Shown here piece by piece: positions 1 through 5,496 of a stretch of 7,887 nucleotides of DNA (positions within the stretch are counted from its first letter, which is position 1; every line of letters begins with the position of its first letter). A program made the translations under genes and the position numbers. Location: positions 1 through 7,887 of the forward strand of contig JAUNRY010000097.1 of assembly GCA_030539475.1 (NCBI GenBank), in the 5' to 3' direction. The stretch is from Bacteroidia bacterium (GTDB taxonomy: Bacteria > Bacteroidota > Bacteroidia > Bacteroidales > Dysgonomonadaceae). The notes beneath the pieces are model-generated. The model saw only the letters and a program-made list of their open reading frames with translations, made no database searches and was not told the origin of the DNA.

Positions 1-91
1 TTAACAAAAACAACATTGAGGGCAAGTCGAGAAGCCGTGGCAATGGGCATCTCCGCCCGCCAAATCCGCTGCTTTATTACAATTTTCTTCC

Positions 92-175
92 GTCCCCGAC
101 AGGGACAAACAACAATAGCCGCAGGTGCAACCTGTGGTTATTTGATTGCCGTTACACCCAACACCAACGGTGTTG
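92..175 (+). repeat. Three-hairpin REP-like intergenic element
   Basis: Three consecutive hairpins are visible. The first is GTCCC/GGGAC (92-96 with 102-106, loop CGACA). The second is a 13-bp stem (114-126 with 130-142, loop GCA). The third is CAACACC/GGTGTTG (159-165 with 169-175, loop AAC). In the second stem two pairs are G-T (118/138 and 121/135), so it folds well as plus-strand RNA or single-stranded DNA but would carry A-C mismatches on the minus strand. From memory, multi-hairpin intergenic repeats of this style, with GTTGAAC just after the last stem, are common in Bacteroidota genomes and resemble REP elements mobilised by RAYT transposases. No such transposase is in the window. The rest of 1-279 shows no supported gene; a cysteine-rich minus-strand reading frame there is discussed under findings. 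Confidence 0.6.
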
Positions 176-221
176 AACGATATCGTAACTTGTCGCGTTT
201 AGCGCCACTTCAAAAAGCGAA

Positions 222-250
222 TGCACACTAATTATCTCAACCCGTGTGCA
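222..250 (-). terminator. Possible terminator of the Spy-like gene pair
   Basis: A perfect 7-bp inverted repeat, TGCACAC (222-228) and GTGTGCA (244-250), encloses a 15-nt loop. It lies about 30 bp past the stop codon of the minus-strand gene ending at 280. Read on the minus strand, the stem is followed after four bases by a run of five T. The stem is short, the loop long and the T run offset, so this is only a weak candidate for an intrinsic terminator. Confidence 0.3.
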
Positions 251-279
251 CTCTATCAATTAGAACCCAATTAAATCAC

Positions 280-993
280 TTACTCTCGTTTGTCGATTCT
301 TCGTTCAGTTCTCGAATCGATTAACTCCTTGTATTTTTCCGCGCCGAGGATTTTTTCCAGTTCCGCGGCATGTTCTTTCGATGCTTTTTCCGCCTCCAAA
401 CGCCTTTCGTTTCGCGTCATGTTTTCGTTGGAACGCCTTTCGTTTCTTGCCTTTTTATTTTTTTCGAAGAAACCGATAAGCTCATTTTTCTGGTTTTCGC
501 TTAAATTCAGCCTTTTCGTCAATCTATCCGCTTGTTGTTCTGCCGTTGCCGGTTGGCGGCCCGAAGCTGCCCTGGCGGATGAAATTCCGCTTCGGGTTCT
601 TATCCCTCCGGTTGCTACAACCGATTGACGAGTGCCGGCTCTGGGAGTTTTTTGCCAGATTTCGTATTTCTCGTTGCCCAGAATGCTTTTCAGCTTTTCT
701 TCGTTGGCTTTTTGCCTTTTATCGGCTTCGGCCCGGCGTTCAGCGCGCGATTCACGCGCGCTTTCAAGCATTTTAGCCCGTTCCGCATCCAAATCGTTGA
801 AATATTGCGTCAAATCAGTTTTTTGCTTGTCGGTTAAATCGAGTGCCCGGTGCATGCTCGTTACCCGATCTTCCACGGTAACAACCCGGCTCGTTCTCCT
901 TTGTTGCTCAATGCGCCTATCGCGGTTATCCGCCTGCGCATTCAGGCTGACGCCTAGTGTAATAAAGGCTGTTATCAATATAAGCGTTTTCAT
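280..993 (-). CDS. Secreted protein with two Spy/CpxP-like helical repeats
   Basis: This encodes a 237-residue exported protein, probably periplasmic. Residues 1-21 look like a signal peptide (MKTLILITAFITLGVSLNAQA). Two homologous segments follow at about 43-114 and 155-226. Each begins with an LTxxQ-like motif (LDLTDKQ at 51, LNLSENQ at 162), continues as a highly charged Arg/Glu/Lys helix, and ends with ILGxEKY (104 and 215). The repeat period is exactly 111 residues. The linker at about 115-154 is low-complexity and rich in Arg, Ala, Ser and Gly. LTxxQ motifs in small helical exported proteins are typical of the Spy/CpxP chaperone and stress-sensor group, so an envelope stress or metal-binding role is inferred, not shown. 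The ATG lies 12 bp after the stop of the related upstream gene, behind an A-rich leader (AAAAGAAA), so the two are very likely cotranscribed. The family level is fairly safe; the exact function is unknown. Confidence 0.82.
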   Translation of the reverse strand: MKTLILITAFITLGVSLNAQADNRDRRIEQQRRTSRVVTVEDRVTSMHRALDLTDKQKTDLTQYFNDLDAERAKMLESARESRAERRAEADKRQKANEEKLKSILGNEKYEIWQKTPRAGTRQSVVATGGIRTRSGISSARAASGRQPATAEQQADRLTKRLNLSENQKNELIGFFEKNKKARNERRSNENMTRNERRLEAEKASKEHAAELEKILGAEKYKELIDSRTERRIDKRE

Positions 994-1005
994 TTTCTTT
1001 TCGTT

Positions 1006-1605
1006 TTATAGTTGTAGTCGCGATTCCTTAAAATCGGATTTTTTATCTTTTTTGTTGAAAATTTCGTCTAATCTCCGATCGTTTTCGTCCATCTTTTCTT
1101 TTATCTCGCCTTGCCTGCTTTCCAGCACCCGGATTATTTTCCGTAGATTTCTTTCCTGGTCGTTCCAGTACTCCCTCAGTTTTTCTTTCTGGTTCGGGTC
1201 AAGCTCTGCGGTGTTTCCTATAAAATCGAAAAAGTTATCGAGTATTTTTTCTTTCCGTATATCGTCCACGCCTCCTTTTTCGATTCTTTTTCGTTTGTAT
1301 TCTTCAAATTTTTCTTCGCCCAGAATATTTTCCAGCTCTTTGTTATGTTCATTCAGCTGCTTTTCTCTTTCTTTTTGCCTGTTTTCTGCTTCTTTCTGTG
1401 CAGCCGCTCTTTCTTTCCGGCGTTCAACCTCAATCTTCGAATAATACTCCAGAAGTTCTTTCTTTTCTTTTTCCGAAAGCTCAATTTCCTCGGCAATTTT
1501 TTCCACACGTTCGCCGGCAATCTCTTTTGCCCGGTCGGTTTTCTGCGCGTACGCGCCTAACGTTATTGTAGCAAATGCAACAAGGATAATAACCTGTTTA
1601 CTCAT
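1006..1605 (-). CDS. Secreted Spy/CpxP-like protein, paralogue of its downstream neighbour
   Basis: This encodes a 199-residue protein, the first gene of a two-gene minus-strand unit. Residues 1-20 form a signal peptide ending in GAYA, followed by Q. The first repeat (about 33-106) starts IELSEKEK (41) and ends ILGEEKF (94), with the same 53-residue spacing as both repeats of the neighbouring protein. A second, degenerate repeat (about 134-183) starts AELDPNQKEKL but ends in RRLDEIF without the ILGxEKY box. The protein is very rich in Lys and Glu and should be almost entirely helical. The resemblance suggests an old gene duplication on top of an internal duplication. By family it is a candidate periplasmic chaperone or stress-responsive protein; no substrate can be inferred. 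The start at 1605 gives a clean signal peptide. The 88-bp gap before the divergent SDR gene should hold its promoter, but I see no perfect TAnnTTTG box on this strand. Confidence 0.82.
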   Translation of the reverse strand: MSKQVIILVAFATITLGAYAQKTDRAKEIAGERVEKIAEEIELSEKEKKELLEYYSKIEVERRKERAAAQKEAENRQKEREKQLNEHNKELENILGEEKFEEYKRKRIEKGGVDDIRKEKILDNFFDFIGNTAELDPNQKEKLREYWNDQERNLRKIIRVLESRQGEIKEKMDENDRRLDEIFNKKDKKSDFKESRLQL

Positions 1606-1641
1606 TTCAAAATTTTTTCATTCGTTAATTGGTTCAAATGC

Positions 1642-1675
1642 TTTGACCTTTGTTCCGAAAAATAGTTTAATTTTG
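1642..1675 (+). promoter_or_regulatory. Bacteroidota-type promoter for the SDR-tcdA-trmO unit
   Basis: A perfect TAnnTTTG -7 element (TAATTTTG, 1668-1675) is preceded by TTTG at 1642-1645 with a 22-bp spacer, slightly longer than the usual roughly 20 bp. A second TTTG at 1649-1652 is too close. Transcription would start near 1680, leaving a leader of about 14 nt before ATG 1694. The placement also argues against the longer TTG start at 1643. Confidence 0.55.
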
Positions 1676-1693
1676 TTCTATAAATCCACACAA

Positions 1694-2473
1694 ATGAAAC
1701 CAACGGCATTAATAACGGGCGCATCCAGAGGAATTGGGGCGGAGTTGGCGAGAACGTTCGCCTCAAAAAATACCGGACTGATTTTGGTCGCGCGAAGCGA
1801 GCAGGAATTGAACGGCTTGAAACAGGAACTGGAACGTAAATTCGAAATTCCGATAAAAGTTATTGCCAAAGACCTTACGAAATCGGAGAATGTGCAGGCG
1901 GTTTACGACGAAATAAAAGCTGCCGGAATTCAGGTAGATTATTTGATTAACAACGCCGGATTCGGAGATTTTGCCTATTTTACCGATACCGCCTGGAGCA
2001 GGCACGAACAGATGATTGATTTAAATGTGAGCGCTTTATCGCATTTTTGTCATCTTTTCGTTCAGGATTGGGTGAAAAGAAAATCGGGTAAAATATTGAA
2101 TGTGGCCTCTACCGCTGCTTTTCAGCCGGGGCCAAAAATGTCGGTTTATTTTGCATCCAAAGCCTATGTGGTGAGTTTCTCCCAGGCTCTGGAATTCGAA
2201 CTCCGAAAATACGGCATCACCGTAACCACGTTTTGTCCGGGGCCTACCGAATCCAATTTCAGAGAAGCAGCCCGCATGGCGAGGCCGAACGGCCTTTTGA
2301 AAAACAAAAAGCCGGTAACCTCCAAAGAAGTTGCCGAAGCCGGATACAGGGCCATGATGAAAGGAAAATCGGTAGTTATTCACGGTGCATTGAACCGGTT
2401 TGTGGCGACTGCGGTGAGGTTCATGCCCCGAAAAATGCTTTTGAACCTGGCTGCCAGAGTGGTTTCGTGGTAA
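1694..2473 (+). CDS. SDR family NAD(P)-dependent oxidoreductase (DltE-like)
   Basis: This encodes a 259-residue classical short-chain dehydrogenase/reductase, presumably cytosolic. It has the cofactor motif TGASRGIG (residues 8-15), NNAG (86-89), a structural Asn111, and a catalytic Ser139/Tyr152/Lys156 set in the YxxxK motif YFASK. PGPTESNF follows the active site as in most SDRs. Length and sequence style fit the COG0300 (DltE/YqjQ-like) group, whose members reduce or oxidise varied carbonyl or alcohol substrates. The substrate here cannot be told. The frame is open from a TTG at 1643, but that extension lies over the promoter and adds 17 residues before the normal SDR start, so ATG 1694 is chosen. 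It is followed after 24 bp by tcdA on the same strand, so cotranscription is likely, although no functional link between the two is obvious. Confidence 0.92.
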   Translation: MKPTALITGASRGIGAELARTFASKNTGLILVARSEQELNGLKQELERKFEIPIKVIAKDLTKSENVQAVYDEIKAAGIQVDYLINNAGFGDFAYFTDTAWSRHEQMIDLNVSALSHFCHLFVQDWVKRKSGKILNVASTAAFQPGPKMSVYFASKAYVVSFSQALEFELRKYGITVTTFCPGPTESNFREAARMARPNGLLKNKKPVTSKEVAEAGYRAMMKGKSVVIHGALNRFVATAVRFMPRKMLLNLAARVVSW

Positions 2474-2497
2474 TGGATGCTTACAGAATAAAAAAGT

Positions 2498-3277
2498 ATG
2501 ATTAGCGAAAAAGAAATATTTCAGCGGACGGAATTACTGATGGGCAGCGAATACCTGCAACTTGCCGCTCAACAGCGCGTAATTGTTTTCGGCGTTGGCG
2601 GGGTGGGGAGCTGGTGCGCCGAAATGATTGTGAGAAGCGGTATCGGGCACGTTACACTGGTGGATTCCGATAAAATAGCAGCCTCCAACATCAACCGTCA
2701 GCTGCCGGCCACTACGCAAACGGTGGGGAAAGTGAAAGTAGATGTGTTAAAAGAGCGTTTGTTGGAAATAAATCCCCACGCAGAAATTGTTGCGCTGGAA
2801 GCGGTTTACAGTCCCGAAACCGCCGATTCGTTCCGGCTGGAAACATTCGATTTCATCATCGATGCCATCGACAGCCTTTCCAATAAAGTCCACCTCATTT
2901 TGCACGCCGCGCAATTGCCCGGTACGTTGTTTTCATCGATGGGGGCGGCATTGAAAATTGATCCGTTACGCATTCGCGTAGATGAATTCTGGAAAGTGAA
3001 AGGTTGTCCGCTGGCTGCAGCGCTTCGGTCGAAAATTAAAAAGCGGGGCGGTATAGCGAAAAAATTCCTGTGTGTTTATAGCGACGAAGCGGGTGAAAAC
3101 AAAGGAGAAGTGTCGCAACAAGACAACCCGAATGTGTCTGTTTCACAGTGGGATGCGAAGAAAGCGCGAATAAACGGCACCATGTCGTATTTGCCCGCTA
3201 TGTTCGGTATGACGTTGGCGTCGTTGGTGGTGAAGGAGATTAGTGCCGGAAGTACAATGTCGGATGACAGAAGATAA
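2498..3277 (+). CDS. tcdA: tRNA threonylcarbamoyladenosine dehydratase TcdA
   Basis: This encodes a 259-residue E1-like (ThiF/MoeB superfamily) enzyme close in length to E. coli TcdA (CsdL). The family uses ATP to activate and dehydrate the threonylcarbamoyl side chain of t6A37 in tRNA, giving cyclic t6A, which improves decoding of ANN codons. Visible motifs are the nucleotide-binding loop GVGGVGS (32-38), the acidic pair D56/D58, SNINRQ (63-68, with the conserved Arg-Gln of E1-like enzymes), and IDAID (121-125). The C-terminal half (SSMGAALKIDP, KKFLCVYSDE, NGTMSYLPAMFG) matches TcdA rather than MoeB or ThiF, and no paired CxxC zinc site is apparent. It begins 24 bp after the SDR gene with an A-rich leader. 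The next gene, trmO, acts on the same modified nucleotide. Confidence 0.95.
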   Translation: MISEKEIFQRTELLMGSEYLQLAAQQRVIVFGVGGVGSWCAEMIVRSGIGHVTLVDSDKIAASNINRQLPATTQTVGKVKVDVLKERLLEINPHAEIVALEAVYSPETADSFRLETFDFIIDAIDSLSNKVHLILHAAQLPGTLFSSMGAALKIDPLRIRVDEFWKVKGCPLAAALRSKIKKRGGIAKKFLCVYSDEAGENKGEVSQQDNPNVSVSQWDAKKARINGTMSYLPAMFGMTLASLVVKEISAGSTMSDDRR

Positions 3278-3319
3278 AACCCCAAACGTCAAACATCAAA
3301 CAGCTAAACATCAAACCCC
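3277..3319 (+). repeat. Degenerate AAACNNC heptad array between tcdA and trmO
   Basis: Six 7-bp units of the form AAACNNC fill the whole gap from the tcdA stop codon to one base before the trmO ATG: units start at 3277, 3284, 3291, 3298, 3306 and 3313, with one extra T at 3305. The 11-mer AAACATCAAAC occurs exactly twice (3291-3301 and 3306-3316). The reverse complement (for example TTTGATG, TTTGACG) resembles the heptads after trmO. Confidence 0.7.
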
Positions 3320-3320
3320 A

Positions 3321-4007
3321 ATGCACCCCATCGCACATATCCACACCGATTTCCCCACCAAATTCGGTATTCCCCGGCAAAGCGACATAGTGGAGTCGTT
3401 GAAAGGAACCATCGTTTTCGAACCCCCGTATAGAAATGGCGAAGCGTTGCGCGGAATGGAAGAATTTACACACATCTGGCTCATTTGGGAATTTTCGGAA
3501 TCAAAACGCGACGGATGGTCGCCTACCGTGCGCCCGCCCCGCTTGGGAGGCAACACACGAATGGGAGTTTTCGCTACGCGATCGCCCTTTCGGCCGAATC
3601 CTGTGGGCTTGTCTGTTGTGAAACTGGACCGGGTGCAATTGCACACGGAGCAAGGGCCGGTGCTGCACGTTTCCGGCGTGGATATGATGGACGGAACGCC
3701 CATTTTCGATATAAAACCATACATTCCCTATACCGACTCCCATCCCGAGGCCACAGGCGGATTTACCGATACAATAAACAAGCAGCCGTTAAAAGTAATT
3801 TTTCCCAACCGGCTGCTCTCACGCATTCCTGCGGAAAAACGGCAAACGCTCACCGAAGTGCTGTCGCTCGACCCGCGGCCGTCGTATCAAAACGATCCCG
3901 AAAGAATCTACGGATTGTCGTTCGCCGGGTTCGATATCCGGTTTTCCGTGAACAAAGACACGCTCGTTGTTGGCGAAATAATTCCGCTCAACTATTCCGC
4001 GAAGTGA
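3321..4007 (+). CDS. trmO: tRNA (N6-threonylcarbamoyladenosine37-N6)-methyltransferase TrmO
   Basis: This encodes 228 residues, close to E. coli TrmO (YaeB/TsaA, about 235). TrmO uses S-adenosylmethionine to methylate N6 of t6A37, giving m6t6A in threonine and some other tRNAs; it is a beta-barrel methyltransferase, not a Rossmann one. Hallmarks are PTKFGIPRQ near the N terminus (12-20), RPPRLGGN (71-78), RMGVFATRS (80-88), FRPNPVGLS (90-98), DGTPIFDIKPYIPY (124-137) and DPRP (184-187) in the C-terminal part. The frame is open back to a GTG at 3243 that overlaps tcdA, but that extension reads through the heptad repeat. ATG 3321 puts the first conserved residues at the normal distance, so it is preferred. 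The gene lies 43 bp after tcdA, probably in the same transcript. It is flanked on both sides by degenerate heptad repeats. Confidence 0.95.
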   Translation: MHPIAHIHTDFPTKFGIPRQSDIVESLKGTIVFEPPYRNGEALRGMEEFTHIWLIWEFSESKRDGWSPTVRPPRLGGNTRMGVFATRSPFRPNPVGLSVVKLDRVQLHTEQGPVLHVSGVDMMDGTPIFDIKPYIPYTDSHPEATGGFTDTINKQPLKVIFPNRLLSRIPAEKRQTLTEVLSLDPRPSYQNDPERIYGLSFAGFDIRFSVNKDTLVVGEIIPLNYSAK

Positions 4008-4024
4008 AAGTTGAAACTAACTGC

Positions 4025-4066
4025 TTAGATGTTGGCTGTTAGCTCTTAGCCGTTGGCTATTGGTAT
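4025..4066 (+). repeat. Degenerate TTRGNNN heptad array after trmO
   Basis: Six contiguous 7-bp units, starting at 4025, 4032, 4039, 4046, 4053 and 4060, all begin TTAG or TTGG (for example TTAGATG, TTGGCTG, TTAGCCG). The register may extend weakly back to 4011. The units resemble the reverse complement of the array upstream of trmO, so the two arrays look like one repeat family in opposite orientation. Confidence 0.65.
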
Positions 4067-4093
4067 TGTCGGACAATAATAATTTTTAACAGA

Positions 4094-4127
4094 TTGAAAG
4101 AAAAGATTTTGCCCATTTTTCTTTCAA
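4094..4127. repeat. 11-bp perfect inverted repeat between trmO and the metallopeptidase gene
   Basis: TTGAAAGAAAA (4094-4104) is exactly complementary to 4117-4127, with a 12-nt spacer. The hairpin is A/T-rich and followed on the plus strand, after eight bases, by six T (4136-4141). It could be a trmO terminator, a regulatory stem or a binding site. It lies upstream of the chosen start of the next gene. A smaller 6-bp hairpin, TATTGT/ACAATA, sits just before it at 4064-4078. Confidence 0.5.
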
Positions 4128-4142
4128 AGAAAATGTTTTTTG

Positions 4143-4150
4143 TATCTTTC
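4143..4150 (+). promoter_or_regulatory. Possible -7 promoter element of the metallopeptidase gene
   Basis: TATCTTTC differs from the Bacteroidota TAnnTTTG -7 consensus only in its last base and sits 18 bp before ATG 4169. No convincing TTTG -33 box is found at the right distance. If real, it supports 4169 as the start over the upstream in-frame TTG 4094 and ATG 4133. Confidence 0.35.
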
Positions 4151-4168
4151 GCCTCAAGACAATCACAG

Positions 4169-5473
4169 ATGAGAGGCGTAACATGTATAGCGTTGATTTT
4201 TCTATTTATCCCTGCCAATTTCGCGCAAACCCCGAAAATAAACAGGGACAGCATACCGCGTTATTTCGAGGAAGTAAAGCGGGCAACTGCCGAAAATGTT
4301 AGCATTTGGAACAAAGACTTGTACGGCCCTATTCTGCTGGTAGATCCCGATACACGTGTGGTGTATGCCAACGAACCCGATGAAAACAACGCTCTCACGC
4401 CCCGTAACGGATATTACACCGGAGTTCTGCCCCGTGAAATCAGTTTTCAGAATACTTCGCTCCAATGGAACGGAAAAACATGGGCCACGGTGGTGCTGCC
4501 GCTCTCGGCCAATAAACACGAGAGAGTAGATCTTATCACCCACGAACTGTTTCACAGCGCCCAGCCATCGCTGGGTTTCGATATCCGCGGAGCAGACAAT
4601 TATCACCTCAACGAGAAAGACGGCCGCATCTATCTCCGCCTCGAAATTGAAGCCTTAAATGCCGCGCTGCGAGCCAAAAGACTGTCGCAAGCGGAAGAGC
4701 ATTTGCGAAACGCGTTGATTTTCAGAAAATACCGGCACCTGGTTTACAGCGGTTCACAAGTATCGGAAAACAAACTGGAATTGCTTGAAGGGCTGGCCAC
4801 TTACACGGGACAAATGATGAGCGGACGCGATAAATGGCAGTTGCGCGAACACCTGATACGCCGGCTGGAAGTTTTTAAAAACGTGCCCACTTTTGTCCGT
4901 TCTTTCGCTTACGAAACCGTGCCGGTTTACGGGTTTTTCCTTTACCGGAAAAACAACGACTGGAACAAAAACATCACGGGAGAAACCGACCTTAGCGAGT
5001 TTTTCGAGGAAGCTTTCGATTTTGATATGCGCATCATTTTACCTTCATACGTGAAACAAGTGGCAGAAGATTACCGCGGCCGCGAAATTCGCGACGAAGA
5101 AACCATTCGAAACGAAGAAAACACGTTGACCTTAGATGAACTTCGCGACAAATTCATGGAAAAACCGCGCCTTGAAATCAGGCTGGAAAACATGAACATG
5201 TCATTCAATCCCACCAACCTCATTCCCTTGGATGTGGATGAAGGAACGGTGTATCCTACCGCGCGCATCAGCGATAACTGGGGCATTTTAACGGTAGTGT
5301 CGGGCGGTGTCCTGCTATCGGCCGGACATCGGTGGGCTGTTGTTTCCGAGCCGGTAGAAATAAGTGAAGAGGAAATCATCGGCAACGGCTGGCGAATAGA
5401 ACTGAACGAAAACTATTACCTCGAAAAAAACAATCAGGGAAATTATTTGATGACGAGGAAAAAGCCGGAGTGA
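4169..5473 (+). CDS. Secreted HExxH putative zinc metallopeptidase
   Basis: This encodes 434 residues from ATG 4169. The chosen start gives a compact signal peptide (MRGVTCIALIFLFIPANFA, then QTPK), so the protein is probably exported. HELFH at residues 125-129 within LITHELFHSAQ is a classical zinc-binding HExxH motif. About 78 residues later, ELLEGLATYTG (204-214) offers Glu207 as a plausible third zinc ligand, as in gluzincin-type peptidases. Residues 55-110 look like a beta-rich N-terminal lobe, and 160-300 is mainly helical and charged. The C-terminal part (about 335-434) contains a beta-rich segment, TARISDNWGILTVVSGGVLL, that could be a separate small domain. I do not recognise a named peptidase family, and catalytic activity is inferred from motifs only. 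Longer in-frame starts (TTG 4094, ATG 4133) lie across an inverted repeat and a candidate promoter. The gene stands alone on its strand, 161 bp after trmO and 23 bp from the convergent hsdR end. Confidence 0.75.
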   Translation: MRGVTCIALIFLFIPANFAQTPKINRDSIPRYFEEVKRATAENVSIWNKDLYGPILLVDPDTRVVYANEPDENNALTPRNGYYTGVLPREISFQNTSLQWNGKTWATVVLPLSANKHERVDLITHELFHSAQPSLGFDIRGADNYHLNEKDGRIYLRLEIEALNAALRAKRLSQAEEHLRNALIFRKYRHLVYSGSQVSENKLELLEGLATYTGQMMSGRDKWQLREHLIRRLEVFKNVPTFVRSFAYETVPVYGFFLYRKNNDWNKNITGETDLSEFFEEAFDFDMRIILPSYVKQVAEDYRGREIRDEETIRNEENTLTLDELRDKFMEKPRLEIRLENMNMSFNPTNLIPLDVDEGTVYPTARISDNWGILTVVSGGVLLSAGHRWAVVSEPVEISEEEIIGNGWRIELNENYYLEKNNQGNYLMTRKKPE

Positions 5474-5496
5474 GTGGGCGGTTGCGGACTTTGCGC

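Noticed and set aside
16..231. A 71-residue plus-strand frame at the left edge
   Set aside because: It has a TTG start, is Arg-rich, crosses the three-hairpin repeat and shows no family resemblance.
632..1444. A 270-residue plus-strand open frame opposite the two Spy-like genes
   Set aside because: It is Ser/Phe-rich, low-complexity and antisense to Lys/Glu-rich repeats; the minus-strand frames have signal peptides and conserved repeats.
1643..1693. Longer N terminus of the SDR from TTG 1643
   Set aside because: The extension covers the -33/-7 promoter elements and adds residues before the usual SDR start.
3277..3319. Heptad array considered as a CRISPR-like array
   Set aside because: Units are 7 bp and contiguous, with no spacers, and no cas genes are present.
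3243..3320. Longer N terminus of TrmO from GTG 3243
   Set aside because: It overlaps tcdA and translates the heptad repeat; ATG 3321 gives the usual TrmO length.
3485..4042. A 185-residue plus-strand frame overlapping trmO
   Set aside because: It is an out-of-frame, Arg/Ala-rich shadow of trmO, which has strong family motifs.
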